Assembly (NCBI GenBank): GCA_032821775.1
Contig: JAVLRN010000002.1
Coordinates: 1,488,001 to 1,552,000 of the forward strand
Reading direction: 5' to 3'
Source: Sanguinoderma infundibulare
Taxonomy: Eukaryota > Basidiomycota > Agaricomycetes > Polyporales > Polyporaceae
DNA: 64,000 nt
Shown here: one piece after another, positions 10,579-24,124 of the stretch
Layout of the letters: every line of letters begins with the position of its first letter
How positions within the stretch are numbered: the stretch's first letter is position 1
Notes under the pieces: model-generated
The model's input: only the letters and a program-made list of their open reading frames with translations
Database searches by the model: none
What the model was told of the DNA's origin: nothing
Translations under genes and position numbers: made by a program

Positions 10579-12413
10579 TCCAGAGTGTGCGGTGTGGTAT
10601 TGGCTTGTACGCACGCCACAGGGTATCCTCGGGTGCGTCAGGCGGTGGAGAACGGGAGAAGGAGGGCGGGAAGAAGGGGGTAGGATGTGGGAGAGGACAC
10701 GGTCCTCACGTTGAGCGAGTCCTTCGCCAGAGCTTAGATCAACAGCCGCCCGTGGACCCCGGCCCGACAGCGGCGATGGGCACCGGCATCCTCCGAACCA
10801 CATTGTAACCTCCATGCCGTCTCCAAGCACAAAAGAAACAACGGATCCTACCACAAGGCACCCGGGGCATATATACTCGCATTAAGATAACTGTGAGATC
10901 CATTAAAGGTATTATTTGCGACCCTAGTTACTGCGCATCTTCAATTCATCGTTGCGGAACGTACCCCAAAGAAGCCAACAAGCTTTCCCAATAGCTAGGC
11001 CCTATTCCCTGTAACGACAACGTCAGTTTCTTATACTTGTTCTTTCATGATGGGTCTTCCATACCTGAAGGATCGCCTGGCATGGGCACCACGTACTACA
11101 TACTCGGTCTCGAGACAGAGAAGAAGGACAGCGAGCACAAGGCAAAACTTTGGTCGTTTAACGTCGAGCGTGGTGGTCGTGCTAGAACCTACCCTGCAAG
11201 GAGTCTTGTCTAATACCAGCACCAGCAATAGCGAAGGTGTTGGACATCCTCGTTGAGCCCTCGGCCGGATAACCTGCTAGTTCTCAACAGCCCGTGGAGC
11301 GGTCCAGGCAGGCCTCTTGACGTCTAATAATCTTGAGAATTGAAAGTGACCCGCCATAGATGTTGAAGTGAACCTATGGTATGACCTTGGTCAACCCTCT
11401 AGGAACAAGGCTTCTATCGGGTGAGAATCATACCGACATTCAATGGTCGGCAAATCCGAGTGGGAGGAACTGGACCTAGTCATGACGTATACTCCAGGAT
11501 CGCGGGGTTTGATTCAGGCGCGACATACATTTTGAACAGACGCTGAATTCGAACTCGCCCAGGTACAACAAATGTCATATCGCTGCTGTCGACGTAAGAC
11601 TTTCTGCTGAGAAGCCCGCGGTGGGAACATGCCTGTAGGCATCTACGTCAGTTTCGCTATTAGCTTGGACCGCTCAACATCCGGGAAGGGATGATGCAAC
11701 ACACTCACAAGCATCCTTTTGTCGGACGCCCTATGGGAGCGGCCCCCGACCTCAGGCATCGGGCAGCGCGATATCTGAGAGACGGGGATAGGACCAACTG
11801 GACGCCGGGAGGCCCCATGACGGATTCGAAGGACGTTGGGAGACATAGACAGAGGAAGTTCGCGAGAGGAAGTTCGCGAGAGAAAGGGTCTGCAGGGGTC
11901 TGCTCGGCGTCGCGCTGGAAGTGTTCCTCGATCAGGCGTAGATCGTCATCGAATGCGGAAGGTGGTTCTCACGTCCTCGCAGGCCATCATTTCCCAGATT
12001 TCCGAGAGTGCGAACGAGCGCAGTACTACCCAAACCATCCTCGATACCCACATTGTACACATATCCCGCCGACCCACCCCTCCACGCTGGGCAACGACCG
12101 AAGCCTTGTGCTCCCTGCGGTCGGTGGAGACAAATCAGTCGATCGCGCGTCGTGTCTATATATGGTCATACGGGATCTGTAGCAGTCGCTGGCGGACCTC
12201 TCGGTGGACCTCTCCGTTCTCATCCACCTCCCCTCAGGTACGTTCCCCGCCCGTCCGTCAAGCTCTTCAGCCGAGCGCGCACACAGCAAACAGATACCCC
12301 ACCCCACGGAGACGAAACGGCGCCGCCCCATCTGATCTTGACGCACATCCACTCCTTCCATCCATCTCCACTCCGCCCACCATTCGCCACGTCCATTCCT
12401 TGACCTCGACCCC
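10579..12413. other. intergenic, divergent promoter region
   Basis: This 1.8 kb lies between two divergently transcribed genes. I see no ORF with family similarity, no tRNA fold and no repeat shared with the rest of the window. It presumably holds both promoters. Confidence 0.4.
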
Positions 12414-15400
12414 ATGGCCCCCCGCCGACAAGCATCAAACACCCTCAGCCCGCCAGAAACCGCGGCATCGTCACCCTCGTCCCCCGCCGGCCTGCCTCGC
12501 TCCGTGTCGCCCTCGAACGGCTTCACCCAGCTCTTCACCAAGCCCACCAAATGGTTCAACCGCTCGACGTCCGGCTCGGGCGGGCGAGGATCCGTCTCGA
12601 GCGAGCCGCGGTCGAGCACGAGCTCCACGCGCAAGCACAAGATCTCGCACCCGACCGACCCGCGTCCGCTGGTGGACAACCTGGCGCCGCCCAACCGCGG
12701 TCCGGGCGGGCTGGGCATGCATTCGGCCAGTCGGTGAGTGCTTCGCGCTTTCTTTCGTCCTCTATTTCCCATTCTTCGTTTGTTACTTTCCGGAGGCCTG
12801 CCCATACGTGTTGCGGTGGGATATTCCCCTTGGCCTGAGAGCTTTCTGCCGTTGGTCGCCGGCCGACAAGTTTTCGCTCGGTCCCTCCCTACGCGTTCCC
12901 GTGCATTGCGAACGTATCGTGAACGTCTGATGTGTCCTGGGGAGACGGTGCGCAATATTTCCGACGCTGGTGAATTCATCCCACCGCGTGCGACCATTAA
13001 CGCGATGGTCGCCTTCTTACGTCCCCAGCTCCGCGTCCTACCCGTCTGCTATGATCGCGACAGTCATTCCGACGCCGCATATGATGCATTTCCCGCGTAC
13101 GAATGCATAAGGCTGGCTCTGGCATTATTCCAGCATAAACCCGGTGGTAACAGCCCCATTTATTGCGTCATTTCATCTCCCACAAGCAGGCTATCCCGCT
13201 TTTCGCTATTTGCATTCCTCGCGTTAGTGACTTGGTCGTATCCAAGTGCGAGGTTATTGCGGCGTCGTCGCCAGGGGCGTACCACTGGCCATTATGAGTA
13301 GTTGAGGTGCCCTAATCGTTCATGCTGTGACGTGCAGAACTGCATGGATTTGAAATATCGTAATACATCTCAGATGCACGGTTCTCACTCGCGCACCAGC
13401 GTTGGGTTGTTTGCAATGCCGCGGCTAGCATTGCCTGAATCCGCCGATGATCTATTGATCGGTCATGGAGAAGGGTATTGAATGCAAGTCGCTCCTGGAA
13501 ATTGTCGTGTTCTTGACCAGTTGAGACACTCAGGAACGCTTCATCTCGTGTCCCTCTCTCATTTTCCATCCATTATGGAATGGACAGAGGTACTTTACGC
13601 GGTGCTAACATTACATTTCTGCTTAGGTCTGTGGTCGACTTGTCGTTGGCTCGAACAGCAACGCCAGACTCAAAATCGTCTGGAACCCGTGCGCCCTCTT
13701 CTCCTACCCACCCCACGATGTCTGCGGGCGGCGTTGGCGGCCTCGGAGACTTGCGAAATTTGTCGCGCAAGCCATGGTCCAAGTCTGCAGACGATCTCGG
13801 GAAGATATCTGCCAATGGTTCGACCCCTGCACTCACTCCCATCGACACTACCCTTCATCAGAAGATCAAGACGTACCGTAGTGACAGCGTAGGCAGCAGC
13901 ACTGCAGCCACACCATCCCCGGTCCCTTCGCCGTCCGCTTCATCATTTAAAATGAAATACCCGTTCCCTGTCATTTCAGCGGAGCTGTCGACGTCGCCGC
14001 CGAAGAACTCGCGGCTCGGGCCGCTGCCGTCCAACCACGTCTCGCCTGTATCACCGCCGCTAACTCCGGCATCGTCAAATTCGACTACGTCACAAGTACA
14101 CTCACGGTCGCACTCGTTCACGCCACGACTGCCGTCCAAGCTCTCGACGCAGAAGGCAGGGCTCATGCCTCCCAGCCCGAAGCGCAAGGGCTCCGCATCG
14201 TCCGACAAGGGAGACTGCGACCGCGACAAGGGCTCTATAGGCAGTGGCGCATCCGGACGCTCGCCCTTCCCATTCGGCTTCGGTGGTGGCGGTGCCTCGA
14301 AGATCTCGCCTGTCGCGCTCAGCATCTCCAACGACGGCCCGCAGCTCAGCCAGGGCCCGTCCTCACCCACGCTGCTCGCCCCACCGAAGATCATTGAGCC
14401 GGCCGAAGAGAGCGCGAACAAGCGCTCGTCGCAGGTAGTCCACCAGTCCGGGTTCATCAACCGAATGACAGACTTTTCTCCCGCGATGCTCAACAACCGG
14501 GCACATCATGCGTATATGGCCGGGGGCTCGCAGGCTGTGTTGACGAAGGGGTGGAAGCCCTTCAAGCTCGTGCTCAAGGGCTCGAAGCTGTACTTCTTCA
14601 AGCCGCCGAGCGATCGTGCCGCGGGGATCCGCGAGCTGTTCCCCACGGAGCTCGTCGCGGAGCTCGAGGACGCGGTCGCAGATCCCGAGCTTAGTGTGGA
14701 CATCCAGGATTCCGAGATGGACATGGGCGGCCGCGGAGGCACTTTAGGGAAGGGGAAGGAGCGGGAAGAACTGCGTAGGCGACGTGCATACTGGGGGCGC
14801 GGCACGCACCCGGCACTCACGATCGGAGGAGGAGAGGTGCAGAGGGGCTCGACGGAGGCCGTCGTGCACGAAGCGGTCTTTGCGACAACGTTTGTTGTAC
14901 CGAGCGCCGACGGTTCCGAGCCCGATTCGAGCTCGGGCCCGTCGAGATACAAGCCGGAGTGGCGCGAATTCGCGTCTGCGGTGTTGCTCTGCTTGCCGAC
15001 GCTGGTAGGTCAGGGCGCGTTTGAATCCGAGTTCTTCAGGTGCTGCTCGAACCTCGTCAACGGCGCGGAAGACGACGTCAAGCAAGAAGAGCGCGAGCGG
15101 GTTCAATGGCTCGCCTCGAAGTACCTGGACTACTACAGATCTCCTGGGAACCAAGACGCTTGGGACTCGTGGTGCAGAGATACGATCCCCGGTTTCTCGC
15201 CCATTCCCGCGGCTATCCCACACTCCTCCTCGACAAAGGCATCCCAAGTGCCATCCGCTGTCGGTACCGAAGAAGTCTCGCCGAATTTGGGCACATTCTC
15301 GCCCAGACCCGGTGATAGCAAAATGCAGTCTATTATCGAAGCGCTTGGCGAAACGAACCTGCAACACGCCCCGCCCCTGGTCCCGTCGCTGTCGCCCGAG

Positions 15401-18400
15401 TCGCTCCGTAATGCGCTCGAAGAGGAAGGCCTTTCGCGCGATGTGCTCCTCAACCTCGACCCGGCGCTCGTCGCACGTTCGCTCTTCGTGTGTCAGAGGC
15501 CCGCGCTGCAGACGGTTCCCGACAGCTTCACTGCCGATTATATACTTTCCGTGGGCCCCAGGGAGTCGTCATCGCTGACGTCGTTTATGGGAAGCGACGA
15601 GCAGCCGCATTGGATAACGAGGATCGTTCTTATTCAGGTCCTCGTGCCAGAACCCGCTAGCGCCGTACACATGCCCTCCGCCGACGGGCGCAATTCCACA
15701 GCCCCTCGCGCACACTCTCGCTCCGAGGTCATCTCCGCGTGGGCCCGGGTTGGAGAGATTGCACGGAGGAACGGCGACGAGTGTTCGTGGAGGGCCATCA
15801 TGGCGGCGTTGTGCTCCCGTCCGATAGCTCGCCTGGACAAGGTATGGAAGCGAGTAGACCCTGACGCGCTGTCCACTGTGCAATCCTGGGCCCAAATCGT
15901 CGTGCGCGGCGACCAGCCCACTCCCACGGCGCCGCTGGTTTACCCGTGGGCGGGCGATGCCGAGGGCGACATTCGCGGGGGACTAGAGAAGGCCAGGGGC
16001 GGGGAAGGCGAAGAGTGGACGCTGGGCTGCCTGCGTGGCGTGCGGGAGAAGTTCGAAGAGCTACGGACTACATTTGCGTCGTGTACCCATCACTGCGAGG
16101 CAGATGGAGGGGTTGTGCCAGAGGCCCCTGCGGTCGACGTGCTCGTGAGGCATTGGAACTCTCTGATCGCCGGTGGGGAAAGTCGAGGATTAGCCTCCAA
16201 ATTCCTAAGGTGAGGTCTTTCGGTTCGTGGCATCGTGGGCATTGCACGTCTCACGCCTTGAATAGGGTCGAGCAGTTCATGTCGCTGTCCAATGCGGCCG
16301 AGCCGCGAAGACGAGGTCTCTTCGAGCCCTACTTCTGGTCCCGGATATCCCAGCAGCCCTCCGGGCACCCCCTTGCGGCGCTGCTCTTCCCTGAGCCGCT
16401 GCCTGCGGTCTGCTTTGTCAACCGCGCCCAGATCTTCCGTGGTCGGCTCGAGAGCAACGCTTCCCTCAATGCACCGCTCAGCGCGCAGGACATCCGCAAT
16501 CTTCGTCTTCTGGCTGACGGCGACAGGACGATCCGGACGGACCGGCCGAAGTTCACCGGGCGCGATCTTGGAGGGACGACCATTCCTGTGTACAACGGCG
16601 AGCTCCTCCTTCTCGTTCAATCCGGAGCCGATCCTGCTGCGAGCTCCCGACCAACGTCCCGCGCGCCGTCACGGCCTCCGAGTCGATGTGCCCCTGAATC
16701 GCCGGTGGTTGAGAAGATGTTCGGTCGAAACCCGTCCATTCGGGTCACACCTAGCTCGTCACATGGGCATGGAACGGCGGAACGGAAGTCGAGTCTCGCT
16801 CGTCGCAACTCCTTACCTTCAATGTCACAGAGGACAAGCCTCGTCGCCTCGGAGGTCACATCGGAGAGGCCGCTGCGCGTTGTCGTGCAGGCAGGTACAC
16901 TAGAGCGCCTCGTCGACGTCCTCGTTCATGGCCTGCAGGGTGTATCTGTGTCGGTCGCCGATGACAATGGAGAGATGCCGCTGACGGACAAGAAGACGAG
17001 GGAGGTGAGGGTGGACATGGACGACTTCTCTCAGGTGTGGTGGAGCGTATTCCGCAGCTTCGTATCGCCGCAGGTCCTATTTGAGGTGAGAGTCAAAGGG
17101 TTGACGACGTGCTTCCGTACCTTACGCCATTATCGGTCTTTGACAGCTTCTACGGAAACGGTATGTGGGTGCCCAGCAGCCAGGTCGAACCCTGACGCCG
17201 GACGAGATCTCTCACGTCGTCCGCCTTCGGCTGGAGGTCTTCGACACCTTGAGCGAATGGATCATCCAGGGAGCGGGCGCGCAGGATGCTATTGATGACG
17301 GGGCTTTATATGAGGCGATCCTGTCGTTTTTGACTCAGCCGACGGAGCAAAAGCTTGTAGATCTGGCCGGGGAGTCGGAGTCAGACGCAGGTCGAGCGAT
17401 CAAGACGCTGGACACGTCACGGACGGCTCTTCTGGCCTCCTTCCGCTCTCAGACGTTACGACCCATTCCTAGAACACCAGCTGCGCCGGAGCCGGCCAAT
17501 GACGGTGTTGCCACTCAAAGTTACAGCTCCGAGCTCCCAGACATTGATCAGCTGGATGCCGAGGAGCTCGTGAACAACCTGAATGCGATGGCGTCTGCAA
17601 CGTTCCGCAATGTGACACAGGAGGTGAGCGACAGAATGTCATGGGGGTTTCAGGGCGATCTGACGAAGTCTCTCGTCTTAGGACCTCTTCATTACCGCGG
17701 ACCTCTTCGAGATTCAATCGGCAGACAGGACGGGCTGGTACCTGAACCGCGACCCCAGCTCAATCGCCGATGAAGTGGAGATACAGTCCATGAGCTCCTA
17801 CGTGCTCGAGGTCGAGCCATCACCGCTCATTTCAGAACTGACGCAGGACAGCCTGTACCGCCTCCTCCCACCCGCCATTCGCAGCTGCATACGCGCCTTC
17901 GGTATCCTCCGGAAATGGCTCATATCGAAGCTCGTCACGCAGAACCTGGGGATCTGGCAACGCCAACAGAGGATGGAGCTTATGCTCCGGGCTGTCGAGG
18001 TCGCGCGCCGCCGGAGCTTTGACGGCGAGAGTACGGAGGTACCTCTGCCCGAGCGCGCGTGCGTCCGTTCGTTTGTCGAAGCGATCATCACTTCCGCCGT
18101 GCTGAGCGTGGAGAGCCGGACATATCAGCGTGCATGGCTCGGGGTCGCCTCGAGCCGTGGAACCGGCTGCGACACCCTTGCAGCCTATTTCGCTCGACCG
18201 ACGGTCACGTCGATGTCGACCAAAGGGACGCTGACGGTCGATGTTGGCTGGCTCATGGAGAAAATGCTGGAGATCATTGGCTTACCGGACGTGCTCGACT
18301 CGCCGTTCGCCGAGAAGGTTGTCCTCGTGAACTTCGAGAAGCGAAGGTGGGTAGGCAGTATGAAGTCACCGGTCGAGCATAAGCTGACATCTTCCCTGCA

Positions 18401-20410
18401 GGTCACTGCAATCGCTACTGGCGAATGCTTCTGGTACGGCTTCTACTCGGAGGCAGCGACGTCGGGAGGCGGATCGTCGTGAGTTCGATAGGCTAAATAA
18501 CATGGAGAAGGAGCTGGGCTCAGTACACTTCGACCTAAGGGCAATCCGCGAGGATGCTCATCGCGAGGCCATGTCCGCGAGCGTCTCGTCAGGCAAGCGT
18601 GGCTTACGGCCATTCCAGCAGCTCGTGGCCCATCAGCAGGAGAAGAACCGACGTGACCGGCTGATGCGGGATCGGCTGAGCAAGGAGAAGCGGCAGGAGC
18701 AGCAGCGGCATGACAGGCTCGAGGAGCAGCTCAACAAGGCCATGCACCAGCGACGGCAGAACCCCATCATGCCGAAGCAGCACCGGAACAAGAAGAGCAT
18801 GTCGTCCGCGTTCTTCCAGCTGATGCGCCCAATATCGAGCGCGTTCACCTCCGAGACCCTGTCAGGCAGTCCCTCGAAACGGACGCCGGCGGAGCTGGAC
18901 TTTGTGCCCTCGAACAAGCCGTCGCAAGTGCTGAGCGTCGTCAACGCGAATGTTGCGCACTTCATTAACAACGAGCGCTCGTTCGTCTTCCAGCTCGACG
19001 CGGAAGATGGCGGGCACTACCTCCTGCAGGCGGCGAGCAGACAGGAGATGAAGAAGTGGACTGATACGATCGAACGCGTGTCGAAGATGACGGCAAAGCG
19101 CAGGCTGACGTACCTCGGCCAGAACGTCAAATTGCAGATGACAGACGACCTCTTGGCGAAGCCGACCGTGGCGACACGCGACCCCGTGGCCGGTAAGTAA
19201 GCGTCCTGCAGGCTCCTGATACTTTGCTCCCGTCCGTCATCATCATGGCGAGCTACATTGACACGATGATGGCCTTGACAGTGTTCGGCGTCGAGCTCGA
19301 GTTCCTGCTCCAGCGGGAAGCGGTCGGTGGAGAAGCGCAGTCCGGCGCTATCCCGTCGGTCGTCGAGCGACTTATCAACGAGGTCGAAAGCCGCGGTCTG
19401 ACCGAAGTCGGCATCTGTACGTACCCTTGTTCTTCCGATATCCACCGCAGCCGATGAGGTCCTCACTGGCGTTTGTTTATAGACCGTATTGCGGGCGCAT
19501 ATTCCGAGGTGAACTCTCTGAGGGACGCTCTCAATCGAGGTTAGTCATCCCTGCCATGATTTGACTTTGTGTGGCGTTCCTGACTCGATCGCCCCCTCCC
19601 GCGTAGGTGAATGGCCGATATCTGAGATCACGGATATACACGCCGTCTGCGACTTGATAAAGTCCTGGTTCCGGGTGCTGCCTGGTGGATTGTTCCCTCC
19701 AGAACTCTATGGCCAGATCTTAGGTGTCTCGGGTGCGTAACGCCGCGATGTTCCTACAGGTGCATAAAGGCGCGCTGTGCTAAACTCTCCCCGCATGTTC
19801 AGGACGCGAAGACGTGGACTTCGAGACGAAGGTGTCCAACGTGCGCGATATCGTTCATGCGCTCCCTGCAGCAAAGTTCGACCTGCTCAAGCGTATCGTC
19901 GAGCATCTGGAGAAGTGCGTCTTGTTGCACGCGCTTTCGCCACGATGGAGAACTGACGAACCGCTCCCAGAGTGACCGACTACGAGGACAGCAATCAGAT
20001 GACGGCCGAGTCGCTCTCGACCGTGTTCGCCCCGAACCTGCTGCGTTCCACGAACACCGACGTCGGGAACTTCTTCATCAACATGGCGCCTTGCCATCGT
20101 GTGACGAAGATCCTCATCTCCCACGTACGTTTCTCGTTCCCTGCCTTCTTCCACCCCTTGAAACGTGCTGACATGGAGTTTACGAACGTAGTTCCACAGC
20201 ATCTTTGATAGCGATGCGGAGCGTGAACATGAAGCAGAGGTGGAGGAACCGGAAGAGATCGAATACGAAGAGCCGATCCCGGAGGAAGACGAAGAGGACG
20301 AAGAGGTCTTCAGGGAAGCAGAACCTGTTCCGGTCAAGGTGACCGCAGAGCCACCTGTCCTCAGCATCAACCTTGGTAGCCCCTCGTCGCTCTCCTTCAG
20401 CATCCCATAG
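12414..20410 (+). CDS. multidomain RasGEF/RhoGAP protein with two PH-like regions
   Basis: Twelve exons encode about 2150 residues. Exon 1 (MAPRRQASNTLSPP, Ser-rich) joins exon 2 across an intron of about 890 nt (12736-13627). In order come: a low-complexity Ser/Pro tail; a PH-like region (AVLTKGWKPFKLVLKGSKLYFFKPP, near 14530-14620); a long conserved middle; a Ras exchanger motif (VVVQAGTLERLVDVLVHGL, then FRSFVSPQVLFELL); and a CDC25-type RasGEF domain (DLFITADLFEIQSADRTGWYL, VEPSPLISELTQDSLYRLLPP, RACVRSFVEAIITSAVLS). A basic coiled-coil segment follows (DRLMRDRLSKEKRQEQQRHDR), then a second PH-like region (HFINNERSFVFQLDAEDGG). The C-terminal RhoGAP has the arginine finger in GIYRIAG, KFDLLKRIVEHL, and the conserved Asn in FAPNLLRS. 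An acidic tail ends at 20410. It likely couples Ras-type exchange with Rho-type GTPase shut-off at membranes in polarised growth. Whether the RasGEF half is active cannot be told from sequence alone. Confidence 0.85.
12736..13627 (+). other. unusually long first intron of the RhoGAP gene
   Basis: The donor is CG|GTGAGT and the acceptor TTCTGCTTAG before GTCTGTGGTCG. Joining restores Arg and an open frame. At about 890 nt it is more than ten times longer than the other introns in this gene. No nested gene is evident on either strand. Confidence 0.75.
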
Positions 20411-22360
20411 CGCGAGTCGACTCCCAGCTCGCCATCGTCACGACACGCACACACCGGTTACGTACAGCGCATGCTCGCATTTCTTGCTCGACTGCACGAC
20501 CTCTCGTGTAACATCTGGACGGATATCTTATTCGCATTCCACTCATTCGTTCGCATTAGGTAGCGTACAACATCCGTAGACGCAGATGTCATGCGGCTAT
20601 ACAGGTAGCCCTAATTTCCGTGCTATCCCCATCTCACCTCCACCTCCACCCCCACCTTCTCTTGCCCATAAGTACCTCCCACCGGACTAGCAAGCAGTGT
20701 GGCATGTGTGTTATATTATACCAATGTTTTCCTAGTCGTTCTTGGATCTTGCTCTCTCCTGGCTCCGTGCCAGGCACGCTGACGACACGTCACAACCTTG
20801 CTCCAACCCTGCTCTGTTATCAGTACCCCCGTTTCCAGGCGGCCACGACAAGCGGCGAGGGCGTGCTCCAAGCACGATCAGCACGATCATCAAGCAGCAC
20901 GTCTTACCCCGAAATACGCCTCCTAGCCACCTTCGCGCCTGGAGAGATTGGGGTGTTTATTTCCCGAGGGCAAGAGAAGTAGACGTCGAAGCCGAGCATG
21001 GCATGCGCTGCGCACTCTCCTCGCGACCACACGAAGGCCTCGAAAAAAAGTTATTGGGGCTTCGCAAGGTTCGGATTACGTGTGTGGCTGAGGAGTGCGA
21101 CCACCTCGTTCGTGATGCCACGCCTGGGTGCCTCGTTCTTGGACCGCGTGGCTGAGAGCTTCGGTCGCGAGACGACGTAATGGTTACTGCAGCACGCCCG
21201 CAGATCCTGCCTGCCAGAGGATGGGGAGGGAAACGAAAGACGACTTATCTCATCACGCTGATAGCCTTGTCCTTGGCTCGCAAGGCACTCGGGCGGACGT
21301 TCTCGGGATATCAATTCCCAAACGACGCCGCCCGGAACGTTGCGGGGGTGAGCATGGTTAAGCCTGTGATTAGGTGTCGGACGCTCCACTTCGCCCGTGC
21401 GCTGTTGACGTTGACAGCGTGCACACGCGACTGAAACAAGCCGAGGGGGTCTGATATGTATCTGCAGGCATGGTGTGAGATTTGGAGTCGTGGCATTATT
21501 GTACACGAAGCCACCCCGGAAGTTGTCGCGATGCGCCGCCATTGCGCCGAAGCCACTCTGCACCCGAGCCACACCCTGTTCTTCCGTCTTTCTGACGGCT
21601 CCAAGCGTTCGAGAAGACGCGCGACCGCTCTCACTCACCTTGATTCGGAAGACTGCACATCGCGCTGGCGTGTGGGCACGGAGTATGGAATATCGAGGCC
21701 TGAAGTTGGCCTGAGCTCGAGTGGGAGATGGGAGGTAGCTCGAGCCTCGATGATGCCGACGCCGGCTGCTCCTCGTTTAGTGCTAGGCCGAATACTCTGT
21801 AAAACGCGATTAGAAAGCAGGGATTTAGCGAACGTACGGCGCCGAGCGATCAGCAGTGATGCCAAAAATGCGATCGTCCACAGACGTTATCGATACTGAT
21901 CCAGGGGAAGCCGAAAGGGATGTGCCCGGTGCAATGTGCAATGTCCGTCGTCGGCGACGATGTGTTCACATCCCCAGCGTCGAGCTAGATGACGACTGTG
22001 GAATGGAGAACGCGGAGAGGAGGGCGCGAAGAGGGGGGCGGGCGAAGTGCGTGGGGTTAGCGACCGACGTGACAGCGGGGCGCCGAGAAGGAAAGCGGCC
22101 GGTGCGGCAGAATGTTTCGCACTCGCTACACCCACGTTGCGCACCTCGTCCCTGGCGTATATAAGACCTCGCGCGCCGTCCCTCGAGCCCTCGTCCACCC
22201 ATCGCTTCAGCAGCCACATCCGCCCCCGTCGGTGCATGTTCTCTAACCAGCTTGGGAGTCCCCACAACCCCCACAGAGGTCGCAAGCACACCTGCGGCGA
22301 CGGTCTATATCACCATTAAAACCCTCTCGTCCACGACAACTCTACTCCATTTCTATAGCC
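20411..22360. other. intergenic, INO1 promoter at right end
   Basis: Nearly 2 kb without a convincing gene. The right end carries a TATATAAG box at 22158-22165, about 196 bp before the INO1 start, embedded in CT-rich sequence. Open frames on both strands have no recognisable family. Confidence 0.45.
22158..22165 (+). promoter_or_regulatory. TATA box of INO1
   Basis: TATATAAG stands 196 bp before the ATG at 22361, followed by a pyrimidine-rich leader. The distance leaves room for a 5' UTR of about 150 nt. The link to INO1 is inferred from position. Confidence 0.6.
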
Positions 22361-24124
22361 ATGTCCTCCGGCGCAGACACTCCTGAGTCCCAGTTGGAGT
22401 CCGTGCTCCCTGTTCATCCCACCGCCGTTCGTCGGACGAGCCCTATCGTCGTCCAGTCCGAGCTCACCTCGTACACGAACGAGTACATCACCTCAAAGTT
22501 CACCAACCGCGGCGCCGATGTCACCGTCGTCGAGGGCCAGTACATCGTCACCCCGACCGCCAAGCCGTTCGAATTCCAAACGGCCAGGAAGGTCGGAAAG
22601 ACTGGGTGAGTCCTCCTCCCATCTCATCACGTGTTCCCATTCTTCCCCCTTCGCGTCCATGATTTCCATGTTCGTGGCCATGTCGCTCATATCGCGTTCG
22701 ATGTCCACCACAGCCTGATGATGGTCGGCTGGGGCGGCAACAACGGCTCGACGTTGTCTGCCACCATCCTCGCCAACCGCCACAACATCGTCTGGCACAC
22801 AAAGTCTGGCGTCCAGCAGCCCAACTACATCGGCTCTCTCCTCCGCGCGTCCACCGTCCGCCTCGGCGTGGACCCGTCCACCGCCAAGGATGTCTACGTC
22901 CCCATCTCCGACGTCCTCCCCATGGTCCACCCCAACGACCTCGTTCTCGGCGGCTGGGACATCTCCGGCGCGCGCATGGACGAAGCCATGAAGCGCGCTC
23001 AGGTCCTCGACTGGGACCTCCAGCGCCAGGTGATGCCCCACATGGCCGCGCTCGGCTCACCCCTCCCCTCCATCTACTACCCCGACTTCATCGCCGCAAA
23101 CCAGGAAGCCCGCGCGGACAACGTCGTCCCCGGCACTGACAAGCAGGCCCACCTCGAGCACATCCGCGCCGACATCCGCAAGTTCAAGGAGACGCACGGC
23201 CTCGACCGCGTCGTCGTCTTCTGGACCGCAAACACGGAGCGCTACAGCGACATCATCCCGGGCGTGAACGACACCTCGGACAACCTCCTGAACGCGATCA
23301 AGGCCTCGCACTCGGAGGTCTCCCCGTCCACCCTCTTCGCCGTCGCGGCCATCCTCGAGGGCGAGCCCTTCGTCAATGGCGCGCCCCAGAACACGTTCGT
23401 GCCCGGCGTGATCGAGCTCGCCGAGCGCCGCCAGTCCTTCATCGGCGGCGACGACCTCAAGTCGGGCCAGACGAAGCTCAAGTCTGTCTTCGCCGAGTTC
23501 CTCGTCAACGCCGGCATCAAGCCGCTCTCCATCGCGTCCTACAACCACCTCGGCAACAACGACGGCCACAACCTCTCGGCCGAGCCGCAGTTCAAGTCCA
23601 AGGAGATCTCGAAGAGCTCCGTCGTCGACGACATGGTCAGCGCCAACGCGCTCCTCTTCAAGCCCCCCGTCGCCGGCGCGCCCGCGGGCTCCGCCGCCGC
23701 CAAGGGCGAGCACCCGGACCACATCGTCGTCATCAAGTACGTGCCCGCGGTCGGCGACTCGAAGCGCGCGATCGACGAGTACTACTCGGAGATCTTCTGC
23801 GGCGGCCGCTCGACGATCAACATCTTCAACGAGTGCGAGGACTCGCTGCTCGCGACGCCGCTCATCCTCGACCTCACCATCCTCACCGAGCTCCTCACGC
23901 GCGTCAAGTACCGCGACGCGGGCGCGAGCGCGGTCAAGGACTTCAAGCCGCTCTACCCGATCCTGTCCCTGCTGTCGTACATGCTCAAGGCGCCGCTCGT
24001 CAAGCCAGGCACGGACGTCGTGAACTCGCTCAACAGGCAGCGCAACGCCTTGGAGATGTTCCTCAAGGCCTGCGTCGGCCTCGAGGGCAGCTCCGACTTG
24101 CTCTTGGAGACGCGCATCTGGTGA
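22361..24124 (+). CDS. INO1: inositol-3-phosphate synthase
   Basis: This enzyme converts glucose 6-phosphate to 1D-myo-inositol 3-phosphate using NAD, the committed step of inositol synthesis, in the cytosol. Two exons are joined across a short intron (GTGAGT at 22607 to CACAG at 22715) and encode about 550 residues. Family hallmarks are the NAD-binding glycine motif [85 protein letters not shown], and the C-terminal [18 protein letters not shown]. Length and motif order match the family, and the frame is undamaged. Codon use is strongly C-ending, which suggests high expression. Confidence 0.97.

Noticed and set aside
9685..10854. Single 389-codon protein on the minus strand
   Set aside because: It reads through a GTGAGT donor. 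Splicing restores a full F-box, so most of this frame is intron.
11510..11570. Possible tRNA gene (minus-strand GAGTTCGAATTC resembling a T-arm)
   Set aside because: No A-box, acceptor stem or anticodon arm could be paired at the right distance.
23057..23722. Long minus-strand frame inside INO1
   Set aside because: It is antisense to a strongly conserved gene, with Arg/Gly/Val-rich composition produced by the GC-rich codons of the real strand.
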